From positions 1 to 44,002 of IMG/VR virus record IMGVR_UViG_3300025466_000069: DNA of 44,002 bases; one strand, 5' to 3'. The DNA is from a virus. The translations under genes and the position numbers were made by a program. A model generated the notes under the pieces. That model searched no databases. It had not been told where the DNA came from and saw only the letters and a program-made list of their open reading frames with translations. Positions 6,692 through 12,721 of the stretch are shown here, in pieces (the stretch's first letter is position 1; each line of letters opens with the position of its first letter).

Positions 6692-7041
6692 GTCACACTA
6701 CGAACACTTGCCATAAGTGTCCGTAGTGCATCTATGCGTGACTGGCAGATACGCAACTCTTCACGCTGTGCCATCAGCACGCCATCGGCGGTCAGGAACT
6801 TGAGGCGCTCTGCTTCGGTCTCAACTACGGCGGTGTCGTCGGCGAACGCTTCGGTCACACGACCCTCGCCTGCTCGGGCTAACAACCTAGCCTTGGCGAA
6901 CGCTACCTTAAACGCTGTCTCGGATTCAGCCTTGGCTTGGGCTGACTCTCGGATAGCACCCACAAGTCTGCGAAGGCTACGACCCTCTTCGACAAGGGCT
7001 TTCTCTATGTCGGTCTGATTGAGGATGTTGTCGTTAGTCAT
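6688..7041 (-). CDS. Helical coiled-coil early protein
   Basis: This 117-residue, almost entirely helical protein is rich in Ala, Arg and Glu, with heptad-like spacing (for example LRRLVGAIRESAQAKAESET and ELRICQSRIDALRTL). Similar short helical proteins accompany recombination genes in many actinophages, but a specific family cannot be named. It overlaps the WhiB gene by 4 bases and its end overlaps the promoter at 6663. Confidence 0.65.
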   Translation of the reverse strand: MTNDNILNQTDIEKALVEEGRSLRRLVGAIRESAQAKAESETAFKVAFAKARLLARAGEGRVTEAFADDTAVVETEAERLKFLTADGVLMAQREELRICQSRIDALRTLMASVRSVT

Positions 7042-7424
7042 TTTTTTGCCTGTCTCTCCCTGTATCGTGCTACTCGTATCTTAGCACTTTCGTTGTATGC
7101 GTCAACGCAAGGCTGACAAGTGATGTGTGCTGGGTCTTTACGGCGCTGTCGTCGATGCCACGCCCAGCCTCGTTCGGTTCCGTGTTCGGGTTCTTTGCGA
7201 GCAGGTGGCTCGTATCCAAGTGATACTGCAACAATACGGAGCTCCTGATAATCCAGTCCAGCCCATACACCCCACGCTTCTCGGTGTTCGAGAGCCCACT
7301 GTAAACAATCCTGCTTAATGGGGCAGGTTAAGCAGGATTGTTTTGCTTTTGCTACTGCGGAAATGCGGTCGTCGAAGAAGTCATCTGTCTTCCCCTTACA
7401 ATTCGCAAGTTCCCAATCGGTCAT
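7038..7424 (-). CDS. WhiB-family iron-sulfur transcription regulator
   Basis: This 128-residue protein has the four WhiB cysteines at residues 9, 31, 34 and 40 (CxxC then C five residues later) and the turn GVWAG at 52-56. WhiB/Wbl proteins bind a 4Fe-4S cluster, are found in actinobacteria and their phages, and usually act on the host sigma factor. Residues 75-120 form an extension with an HGTERG stretch and a CQPC knuckle. The gene is embedded between the HNH and coiled-coil genes with 4-base overlaps. It is the best evidence for an actinobacterial host. Confidence 0.93.
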   Translation of the reverse strand: MTDWELANCKGKTDDFFDDRISAVAKAKQSCLTCPIKQDCLQWALEHREAWGVWAGLDYQELRIVAVSLGYEPPARKEPEHGTERGWAWHRRQRRKDPAHITCQPCVDAYNESAKIRVARYRERQAKK

Positions 7425-7720
7425 TTATCCCAAGCGTGTTTAGCAAACCCCAGTTTGAATGCTTCTTTGGGGTGGTCGGTAATCCAAGTGTGACACGGAC
7501 GGCATAAAATCATAAAGTTGCTGTAGTCCGTATCGACTATCGCACCCCCCTGCGACCTGCGTAGTTTCTCGTGAACGTCAACGGCAAAGTGCGAACATCC
7601 GTTGAGCCTTGCTTCGCAACGGTGGTCACGAAGTTCCATAAGTTCGGCGATTAACTTACGGCGTTGAACCATAAGTGCTTGTCGCTTTTTACTACGAGGT
7701 CGCAGAGGCGAACGCTTCAT
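7421..7720 (-). CDS. HNH endonuclease
   Basis: This 99-residue protein has a basic N-terminus (MKRSPLRPRSKKR) and an HNH core. A first Cys pair (CEARLNGC) is followed by DVHEKLRRSQGG with the leading His, then N in SNFMILC and the final RPCHTWITDHP. All HNH positions appear intact. Small HNH proteins of this type in phages can nick DNA during replication, packaging or recombination. Here the gene sits between ssb and whiB rather than next to terminase, so a recombination or replication role is more likely. Its start follows the ssb stop directly. Confidence 0.88.
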   Translation of the reverse strand: MKRSPLRPRSKKRQALMVQRRKLIAELMELRDHRCEARLNGCSHFAVDVHEKLRRSQGGAIVDTDYSNFMILCRPCHTWITDHPKEAFKLGFAKHAWDK

Positions 7721-8083
7721 TTAGAAGTCTTCTTCAACCTTGCGGCTTCCGCCCTCGGCCTTTGAGACACGAGCAGTAGCCCAACGAAGGTCAGGTCCAA
7801 CGCTTTCGGCAACGATGACCACTGCCGAACGCTTCTGTCCTTCCTTCTCAAATCGGTCTTGGGTAATGTTGCCAATGACGTTTACTCGGTCGCCCTTAGC
7901 GAGTGACTCTGAAACGTTCTGAGCAAGTGTGCCCCAAGCGGTGATGTCGAAGTAGTGGACGATTTCCTCGTCGCCACGCTTCTTGTTTACAGCCACTGAA
8001 AAGTTCGAAACGGCGGTGCCGTTGTTGGTGAACTTAATCGATGGCGTGTCGGTTAGATTTCCTGTGATGGAAACTGCTGACAT
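7721..8083 (-). CDS. ssb: Single-stranded DNA-binding protein
   Basis: This 120-residue OB-fold protein is recognisable by ITGNLTDTPSIKFTNNG, SNFSVAVNKK, YFDITAWGTLAQN and KGDRVNVIGNI, the usual SSB strands in order. The tail ends VEEDF, a short acidic tip like the one bacterial SSBs use to dock partners. It is the first gene after the promoter at 8121-8149, which suggests strong early expression. It would coat single strands for the ERF annealing protein and the replication protein encoded upstream. Confidence 0.93.
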   Translation of the reverse strand: MSAVSITGNLTDTPSIKFTNNGTAVSNFSVAVNKKRGDEEIVHYFDITAWGTLAQNVSESLAKGDRVNVIGNITQDRFEKEGQKRSAVVIVAESVGPDLRWATARVSKAEGGSRKVEEDF

Positions 8084-8120
8084 TGTATTGCCTTTCTATG
8101 TTTGCCTTATGGCAATACTT

Positions 8121-8149
8121 AGTATAGCGTGTCTAGGAAAACCTGTCAA
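8121..8149 (-). promoter_or_regulatory. Near-consensus sigma70 promoter for ssb
   Basis: TTGACA (8144-8149) and TATACT (8121-8126) are separated by 17 bp on the minus strand. A TTGCC-ATAA-GGCAA inverted repeat at 8102-8115 covers the likely start site (about 8114) and could be an operator. The promoter overlaps the end of the resolvase-like gene. Confidence 0.85.
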
Positions 8150-8468
8150 GCATTGAAATCCACTGCTCCAAGGTCATCACCACATAGGCTTCCTTGGCGG
8201 ACTTTTGGCGTCGCTTGATGACGCTCACCCCGAAAGGCTTCTTGGCGTTGCGAGCCTCGACCAGCGCCTCTTCAACGATGGAACTCAGAGTAATCTTGCC
8301 TACGTTCTTACACTCAAGAGCGAACTCGGGCAAGCCGTTGATGTCGCCTTTGTCTTCGGTGGCACCTGCCCCATAACGTCGCTCTACCTGTGGGTAGCCA
8401 CGCTCGTTGAAATACTTAGCAACGTCTCGCTCCCATTGGGAACCCTTGGCTTTCTGTGGTGTAGTCAT
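8133..8468 (-). CDS. PD-(D/E)XK nuclease, resolvase-like
   Basis: This protein has 111 residues from the ATG at 8468. An earlier ATG at 8486 lies inside a tandem repeat and looks incidental. The order KGSQWERDVAKYFNERG, then GDINGLPEFALECKNV, gives the conserved Glu, Asp and ExK of the PD-(D/E)XK fold used by Holliday-junction resolvases and phage VRR-like nucleases. A role in resolving recombination or replication junctions fits its place beside ssb. The exact substrate is not shown by sequence. Confidence 0.82.
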   Translation of the reverse strand: MTTPQKAKGSQWERDVAKYFNERGYPQVERRYGAGATEDKGDINGLPEFALECKNVGKITLSSIVEEALVEARNAKKPFGVSVIKRRQKSAKEAYVVMTLEQWISMLDRFS

Positions 8469-8551
8469 ACACCAAGCATACACCAAGCATACACCAAGGC
8501 TACACTTTGGGGATGTTTTAGGCTACACTTTGGGGATGTTTTAGGCTACAC
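8466..8551. repeat. Two tandem direct repeats upstream of the resolvase-like gene
   Basis: Three exact copies of an 11-mer (CATACACCAAG, 8466-8498) abut two exact copies of a 23-mer (GCTACACTTTGGGGATGTTT plus TAG, 8499-8544), with 7 bases of a third copy. The array lies before the coding start at 8468. It could be a cluster of protein-binding sites such as operators or origin iterons. Confidence 0.9.
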
Positions 8552-8560
8552 AAAGCAGAA

Positions 8561-8590
8561 AGCCGGAGCATCTCCGCAGACACTCCGGCT
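8561..8590 (-). terminator. Intrinsic terminator candidate
   Basis: A perfect 8-bp stem AGCCGGAG/CTCCGGCT (8561-8568/8583-8590) is followed on the minus strand by TTCTGCTTTGTG, an interrupted T run. It lies after the microprotein gene 8636-8734 and would end the transcript before the tandem repeats. Confidence 0.6.
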
Positions 8591-8635
8591 CTCGACTTTC
8601 CTAGAATTGCTCCACTTTGGAGCTTTTACCCAAGG

Positions 8636-8734
8636 TTAGTCTAGCACATCTTCTGACTCAAGTAATACACCCACCGTGAAATAGGCAACGCCTACGATAG
8701 CGAGTAGGGGGATAAATGCTAAGAGTCCAATCAT
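8636..8734 (-). CDS. 32-residue membrane microprotein
   Basis: The frame reads MIGLLAFIPLLAIVGVAYF and continues to an acidic tail, giving one clear membrane span followed by ESEDVLD. Its ATG overlaps the stop of the upstream microprotein (ATGA). Overlapping starts and stops in a chain of tiny frames support translation. Function is unknown. Confidence 0.55.
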   Translation of the reverse strand: MIGLLAFIPLLAIVGVAYFTVGVLLESEDVLD

Positions 8735-8829
8735 TGGCACGCCTCACAGTATTCGGGATTTTCTAGGGAACACGCAAGCACTTCCTCGGGGGTAAGTGTC
8801 ACGCCATTGGTGTAGTCGGTTTCATTCAT
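8731..8829 (-). CDS. 32-residue Cys-containing microprotein
   Basis: The frame reads MNETDYTNGVTLTPEEVLAC and ends with two more Cys (CEAC). It is acidic and coupled to the next frame by ATGA. A short form of actinophage proteins with an LTPEEVL helix is possible, but no family is assigned. Confidence 0.5.
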   Translation of the reverse strand: MNETDYTNGVTLTPEEVLACSLENPEYCEACQ

Positions 8830-8856
8830 AGGGATACCATTGTAGCACACCGTAAA

Positions 8857-8925
8857 TTACGGCATTTTCCTAATCGCCATAAGAGCCAGTGCCCAAATGC
8901 AGAGGATGATGATTATCGGGTTCAT
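8857..8925 (-). CDS. 22-residue membrane microprotein
   Basis: This frame reads MNPIIIILCIWALALMAIRK followed by two residues. It is one hydrophobic span with a basic end. The ATG overlaps the stop of 8925-9113 (TGATG). The size alone would be weak evidence, but the coupling and the strongly hydrophobic composition make translation plausible. Confidence 0.45.
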   Translation of the reverse strand: MNPIIIILCIWALALMAIRKMP

Positions 8926-9113
8926 CAGTCGCAACTGTTCCAACGCCTGACATCAACTCTCCAAAAGTCTCCCTCAAGTTTGCGGATAGAGCAACCGGTG
9001 TTGTAGCCCATTGAGGGGTAGTCACTCATAACACGCTTGACCCAATACTCTGCTTCATACAGGGTCGGGAACGTCGCCTCTCGTGCGCTTGTCCTTACGT
9101 CAACATAATCCAT
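8925..9113 (-). CDS. Small protein of unknown function
   Basis: This protein has 62 residues. Three ATG codons in a row (9119, 9116, 9113) follow AGGAG. The last has the best spacing (7 bases) and gives MDYVDVRTSAREATFPTLYE. The sequence has a strand-helix-strand pattern with EAEYWVKRVM and ends WRVDVRRWNSCD. It overlaps the gene upstream. No family is recognised. Confidence 0.6.
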   Translation of the reverse strand: MDYVDVRTSAREATFPTLYEAEYWVKRVMSDYPSMGYNTGCSIRKLEGDFWRVDVRRWNSCD

Positions 9114-9115
9114 CA

Positions 9116-9406
9116 TCATTCTCCTTTTACTTTTTTGATTTGAAACAAGCCGCCCCATTGGGGGTGGTTCAGCATAAGCATACGAGCATAGTATGCCTTG
9201 TAGTTATTGTTCAACTTGAACTCGCTAGATGGGTCGTGCGTGCTTAGGTAATAGTCCCAGCGCAACACTTCAAAAAGCATAGCGATGCTAATTCGCCTAC
9301 GTCCCCTATCCCACATCTGCGTGGCTAACTTTTCCAAAGCAAAGTAAACCGCAGGGTTAGCTTTGTGGAACTCCACGAACGCTTCTTTGAATGATTTCTT
9401 GCTCAT
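9116..9406 (-). CDS. Conserved phage protein with FKLNNNYxxYYAR motif
   Basis: This 96-residue helical protein contains EFKLNNNYKAYYARMLMLNH and then GGLFQIKK. That signature belongs to a family widespread in phages and prophages, often next to recombination or replication genes. The helical layout and basic patch RGRRRIS suggest DNA binding, but no activity is proven for the family. It overlaps the replication gene by 4 bases. Confidence 0.75.
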   Translation of the reverse strand: MSKKSFKEAFVEFHKANPAVYFALEKLATQMWDRGRRRISIAMLFEVLRWDYYLSTHDPSSEFKLNNNYKAYYARMLMLNHPQWGGLFQIKKVKGE

Positions 9407-9939
9407 TTCTTTCCTTTCAATGCTGCTTTCAGGTCGATGGTCTTGGGCTTAGCCACAGACTCGGCACGACGTTGTTGATACTCTTCCTCATCGAATTCGG
9501 TGAGGACGTAGCCATAGGGAACCGATACCGGTGTGGTATCAGCCTGTTTCTTCTCGTCACGCTCACGCTGGGCAAGCATTGTGTCGAAGTGCTTGCGTAG
9601 TTTTTCGGGTGAAAGGATGACCGAGTGCCAAAAGTCGTGCGACTGTGACCATTCAATCATACTTAGCACCTCGTCATAACTACGCTTATCGAGGCGAAGC
9701 AACTTCTCGATGCACCCGATAGAGGTCAGGTTCACCCGAGACGGCTTGCGCTTGTTCTCGGAGATGCGCTTGTTCATTTCTTCAAGCAAAGTCCGAGCAT
9801 CTTTCCAAGACTGAGTGTTGTATTTGTCCTCAGTGGTTGTGAGCTTTACCTTGTCGACGGCTTGCTTAGCCTGTTCGTAGGTAATAACCCCATCTTCAAT
9901 TAGTAAGCAGAGTGCTTTCCTAAAATCAACTACTTCCAT
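9403..9939 (-). CDS. Phage replication protein, helicase-loader or DnaD-like
   Basis: This 178-residue protein has a helical middle region ending LLRLDKRSYDEVLSMIEWSQ followed by DFWHSVILSPEKLRKHFD. That run is typical of the C-terminal part of phage replisome organisers and DnaD-like proteins, which bind the origin or recruit a helicase. No ATPase motif is present. The N-terminal domain of longer family members seems absent or diverged. It is the only replication-initiation candidate found, and it lies with ssb and nuclease genes. Confidence 0.65.
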   Translation of the reverse strand: MEVVDFRKALCLLIEDGVITYEQAKQAVDKVKLTTTEDKYNTQSWKDARTLLEEMNKRISENKRKPSRVNLTSIGCIEKLLRLDKRSYDEVLSMIEWSQSHDFWHSVILSPEKLRKHFDTMLAQRERDEKKQADTTPVSVPYGYVLTEFDEEEYQQRRAESVAKPKTIDLKAALKGKK

Positions 9940-10219
9940 TTTCTTTCTCCCTAATCAAGTCAAGTGCGATGATAGCATAAACGGCGAGGTCAATGAGAGA
10001 GTCCTCCACAGACTCATTAACCATCGTCGAGCCGTGACACCACGCTGACAGCCTAAACATTTTATCATTCATTCTCATCAAGCAACCGACAACGTCGGGC
10101 ACACCGATGAACTGACTCCCTGCACGAATGTTTGCGTAGGGGTCGTGGTCTTGTCCGTAGTCCTTGCGCTTCTTGTTGTGCAAGGCAACCATCTCATTAA
10201 TAATGTCTTCGAACGCCAC
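9926..10219 (-). CDS. DUF1599-like phage protein
   Basis: This 97-residue protein carries KKRKDYGQDHDPYANIRAGS, then GVPDVVGCLMRMNDKMFRLS and NESVEDSLIDLAVYAIIALD. This arrangement is typical of the DUF1599 (nucleotide-modification-associated) family, which is related to all-alpha NTP pyrophosphohydrolases. The acidic EDSLxD run could bind metal. A role in nucleotide metabolism is known only by association. It overlaps the replication gene. Confidence 0.8.
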   Translation of the reverse strand: MAFEDIINEMVALHNKKRKDYGQDHDPYANIRAGSQFIGVPDVVGCLMRMNDKMFRLSAWCHGSTMVNESVEDSLIDLAVYAIIALDLIREKENGSS

Positions 10220-10220
10220 G

Positions 10221-10436
10221 CTACTCCTGACCTACGGCTAGCCAAGCCTTAGCATCTTTTTCCCAATCCTCTGCGGAACCGAGGCGCACAACGTGGAGAC
10301 AAGGGTCACCACCGTCATCCCAAATTATTGCTTCGGTCATCGAAAACGTCGGAACTTCGTGAGTGTTGCAGTATTGCTCGGAACAGAAGCCGTTGTCAAT
10401 TCCGTATTGAATCCATTCGTCAAAATTCATTTCCAT
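10221..10436 (-). CDS. Conserved actinophage protein with CSEQYCNTH motif
   Basis: This 71-residue acidic protein has FDEWIQYGIDNGFCSEQYC near the start and DPCLHVVRLG near residue 45. This layout recurs in actinobacteriophage and actinobacterial hypothetical proteins. Three Cys and one His could bind a metal. AGGAG precedes the start with 6-base spacing. Function is unknown. Confidence 0.7.
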   Translation of the reverse strand: MEMNFDEWIQYGIDNGFCSEQYCNTHEVPTFSMTEAIIWDDGGDPCLHVVRLGSAEDWEKDAKAWLAVGQE

Positions 10437-10445
10437 AATTTTCTC

Positions 10446-10829
10446 CTACCAATTTGAACAGCCGTGCTGGTCAGGTGTTGGCAACCCGTGTTGGATTTTC
10501 AATGCTACTACAACCTGTTGCTCAGGCGTTGCCTGCCACGCGTGCGGTGCAAAGACTAACCCACCAAAGTGTTGCCAGTTCCACGCTAGTATTCCTAGCC
10601 CGCCTTCGTAGCGAAATCCCTGATGAGACCAGTTGCTGTCAGTCTCACAGTGAGCTACCTTTTGCCACTCAGCCATCACGGCTGGGTCGACAAGGTGCTT
10701 AGGCGTCGGCGCTAGTGCCGGTGATTGCGTCCAAGTTTTCGCCGATGCTTGATGCGTTGGCAAGAGTGTCACGCATGTCAGCAACGAGATAACCGAGACC
10801 GACCGAAACCAAGTATTCACAAACTTCAT
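10446..10829 (-). CDS. Secreted Rpf/lysozyme-like wall hydrolase
   Basis: This protein has 127 residues from the ATG at 10829. The N-terminus is a good signal peptide: a basic start, hydrophobic VSVISLLTCVTLL, then ASA before Lys. The mature part matches resuscitation-promoting-factor/transglycosylase domains: EWQKVAHCETDSNW, then YEGGLGILAWNWQHFGG and ATPEQQVVVALKI, with Glu in CET as the likely catalytic acid. It would cut peptidoglycan in an actinobacterial wall, for lysis or release. Its first 131 bases overlap another gene in a different frame. Confidence 0.83.
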   Translation of the reverse strand: MKFVNTWFRSVSVISLLTCVTLLPTHQASAKTWTQSPALAPTPKHLVDPAVMAEWQKVAHCETDSNWSHQGFRYEGGLGILAWNWQHFGGLVFAPHAWQATPEQQVVVALKIQHGLPTPDQHGCSNW

Positions 10830-10884
10830 CGAATTCCCTTTCTGTAAACGCCGCATCTAATTCAAATTCAAACTCATTCATCAT
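10699..10884 (-). CDS. Small acidic protein overlapping the wall-hydrolase gene
   Basis: This 61-residue protein is very acidic (MMNEFEFELDAAFTEREFDE) with a helical middle and no low-complexity bias. AGGAG lies 5 bases before its start, a better site than that of the overlapping wall-hydrolase gene. The last 131 bases are read in another frame by the signal peptide and linker of that gene. Both look translated, but only one may be constrained. Function is unknown. Confidence 0.55.
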   Translation of the reverse strand: MMNEFEFELDAAFTEREFDEVCEYLVSVGLGYLVADMRDTLANASSIGENLDAITGTSADA

Positions 10885-11035
10885 CTCTCCTGTCTTTCAT
10901 TGATGGGTGCTGAAACACCGACCGTCTAAAAGCGTTGAATTCCTTGTTCAACTTTTCCAACTCTAGCACAAGTTTTTCGTTCTGACTTCTCAGAAACTTA
11001 TTTTCCGTTTGGAGTGCTTCGATTTTGTATTTCAC
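10874..11035 (-). CDS. Coiled-coil microprotein, GTG start
   Basis: This 53-residue frame begins at a GTG with AAGGG six bases upstream and reads MKYKIEALQTENKFLRSQNE, then KLVLELEKLNKEFNAF. It shows regular heptads of a coiled coil with a basic tail. It overlaps the end of the Ntn hydrolase gene by 38 bases and the next start by 11. Function is unknown; a dimerising adaptor is a guess. Confidence 0.6.
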   Translation of the reverse strand: MKYKIEALQTENKFLRSQNEKLVLELEKLNKEFNAFRRSVFQHPSMKDRRDDE

Positions 11036-11516
11036 TGGTTCCCTTAATAGTTAGTAAGGGTGCCATAACCAAGTTAGAATGCGCTAACGTCGCCTTGAGA
11101 GCAAGCTTCACAGCCTTCTCAGGTTCAGTGTGCGCACCGGCAAGAATTGCCAGCGCCCCTATTGCAATTTGATTAGCGGCTCCAACCGCCGAGTATTTAT
11201 CTTTAAGTTGCGCTACGCCCATGTGCTCATCTATCTCAAACATTCCATTCTTGCTAACAACAAGAACGCTCCACTCGGCTTCGCCGGGGATGTTTTGTTC
11301 TGATAAGTGGTCGCGCAATGCGTAGGGTTCACCAAGTTTGAACTTGCGAGCAAGGTTCAGAACTCGAATGCTTCCGGCAACACCCACAAGGTAGTCACCG
11401 GCTCGCCAACACTTAGGCTCCGAGAGGGTCTGTCGCAGACCCGAGTCTTCAAAAGCACCCGAGTCTGCGCCAATTACCCATTGTTTCCCGTCACTATAAC
11501 CGACGATAACGGTCAT
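10998..11516 (-). CDS. Proteasome-beta/HslV-like Ntn hydrolase
   Basis: This protein has 172 residues from the ATG at 11516, which is coupled to the upstream stop. The start MTVIVGYSDGKQWVIGADSG and the later KYSAVGAANQIAIGALAILA are the family landmarks of proteasome-type Ntn folds (strand S1-S2 and helix H2). Met1-Thr2 could expose a threonine nucleophile after Met removal. Phage members are common but poorly studied. They could act as small proteases or amidases. It lies among recombination genes with no ATPase partner. Confidence 0.72.
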   Translation of the reverse strand: MTVIVGYSDGKQWVIGADSGAFEDSGLRQTLSEPKCWRAGDYLVGVAGSIRVLNLARKFKLGEPYALRDHLSEQNIPGEAEWSVLVVSKNGMFEIDEHMGVAQLKDKYSAVGAANQIAIGALAILAGAHTEPEKAVKLALKATLAHSNLVMAPLLTIKGTSEIQNRSTPNGK

Positions 11517-11653
11517 TTGAACCTTTGCGGTACAACGCCCCAATAAGGAACCTGCTGATTATCAGGCTTGAACTGAACGTAGCACCTGCTACAAAAAACC
11601 TGTGGCGTGGTGCTAATGCTTAGTATCCATTGGTGGTCGCACTTTGGGTTCAT
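11513..11653 (-). CDS. 46-residue zinc-ribbon microprotein
   Basis: The frame reads MNPKCDHQWILSISTTPQVF and then CSRC, giving Cys-His and CxxC ligands for one zinc. It fits between the ERF gene and the Ntn hydrolase gene with 4-base overlaps on both sides, which supports it as a gene. Function is unknown. Confidence 0.65.
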   Translation of the reverse strand: MNPKCDHQWILSISTTPQVFCSRCYVQFKPDNQQVPYWGVVPQRFK

Positions 11654-12210
11654 GATAGTTCTAGTATAATCCCTGCTACTTCGACCTCTTCAAGGTCATC
11701 GAGACTGGCAAGTTCACGTCCTACACGCTTCTCTAGGTATTCCTTGCGAGCCTTGGCATCAGGGTATTTCTCCTGCAAAATCTTACGCAGGTTGTCCGTT
11801 GGCTTAGGCTTGCTGACTACCTTTACAGAGGGACGAGTGCCAGCGTTGCCGTCGTCGTCCTCGTCAGCCACGAGCCCCAGCACAGCCATGTAGGCGTAGC
11901 GTCGAGCGTAGGTCACTGCCGAGCCCTGAGCCTGTGGGTCACTCTTGACTAAGTGCATGGTCATTGTGTGAGCAATGAACTGACCTGACGAGTGGAGCAG
12001 GTAAGTGGTCATAGTGTCCTCGGAGTCGATAAACTGACTGACCGCCAAGCCGTGCTTGGTCAGGATAGGGGTGGCGTGCTGAACAACGTCAGGCAGAGCC
12101 GCATATTTGCTCTTGAAGAATGGGTTGACTGACCCCTTGGGGACAGCTCCAAACTCGGCTTGCGCCTTAACAAGGGCAGAGGCTAGTTCGTTAATTGACT
12201 CGCTTAGCAT
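11650..12210 (-). CDS. ERF-family single-strand annealing recombinase
   Basis: This 186-residue protein carries the ERF signature NPFFKSKYAALPDVV near residue 29, LLHSSGQFIAHTMTMHL, then GSAVTYARRYAYMAVLGL and the acidic DEDDDGN. ERF proteins anneal complementary single strands and pair with an exonuclease, here the Cas4-like nuclease at 12714 in the same operon. Recombination could circularise or concatenate the genome after injection. The C-terminal third is charged and probably flexible. Confidence 0.9.
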   Translation of the reverse strand: MLSESINELASALVKAQAEFGAVPKGSVNPFFKSKYAALPDVVQHATPILTKHGLAVSQFIDSEDTMTTYLLHSSGQFIAHTMTMHLVKSDPQAQGSAVTYARRYAYMAVLGLVADEDDDGNAGTRPSVKVVSKPKPTDNLRKILQEKYPDAKARKEYLEKRVGRELASLDDLEEVEVAGIILELS

Positions 12211-12476
12211 TCGTGTGTCTCCTTAATCTCTTCCAACTTGGCAAGAACTGACATAACCTTCATACCGGCAAGGCCGAGGTGGTGAAGTGCGCTTTCTCGG
12301 GCACTCATCGCTTCCTCAAGGCTTACGCCATTTTCGAGGACGATTTCGGCAACGGTTTTGTCGCTGTGCTCTCGTGCTAGGTGGTCGAATGAGCGGTAAG
12401 CGTGGAGAAGAGCGTTTAACTCCTGCTCCGTAAACTTTACGCTACACACAAAATTGCTGTTTCTAACATTGGTCAT
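12204..12476 (-). CDS. Helical protein of unknown function
   Basis: This 90-residue helical protein contains FTEQELNALLHAYRSFDHLA, an acidic centre and a C-terminal helix ending EEIKETHEC. It lies between the ERF gene and a small gene of the recombination operon with short overlaps on both sides. No family is recognised. A recombination accessory role is inferred only from position. Confidence 0.6.
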   Translation of the reverse strand: MTNVRNSNFVCSVKFTEQELNALLHAYRSFDHLAREHSDKTVAEIVLENGVSLEEAMSARESALHHLGLAGMKVMSVLAKLEEIKETHEC

Positions 12477-12721
12477 ACTTCTATCTCCGTTTCATATCCC
12501 ACAATGGTGTATGCCATTGTGATGATGTTCATAAACTCTAGCACTTCTTCGTACGTCTCGACGATGTCAAGGACAACATTGACCTTGTCATTACCAAGTA
12601 ATACTTCATACTGTCCATCTTTTACTTCGCTGTCTCTGCTCATGAGACACAATACATTTGAGCCCTTTTTAAGAATGACCGTTGGAAATGCGTCATTCGT
12701 GTTCTTAATGTCATCAGCCAT
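12473..12721 (-). CDS. Small acidic protein of unknown function
   Basis: This protein has 82 residues from the ATG at 12721, which has AGGAAGGA upstream. The longer frame to 12985 lies within the nuclease gene and is rejected. The sequence has beta-strand segments (VILKKGSNVLCLMSR, YEVLLGNDKVNVVLDIV) and then an acidic helix. It overlaps the nuclease gene by 8 bases. Function is unknown. Confidence 0.6.
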   Translation of the reverse strand: MADDIKNTNDAFPTVILKKGSNVLCLMSRDSEVKDGQYEVLLGNDKVNVVLDIVETYEEVLEFMNIITMAYTIVGYETEIEV

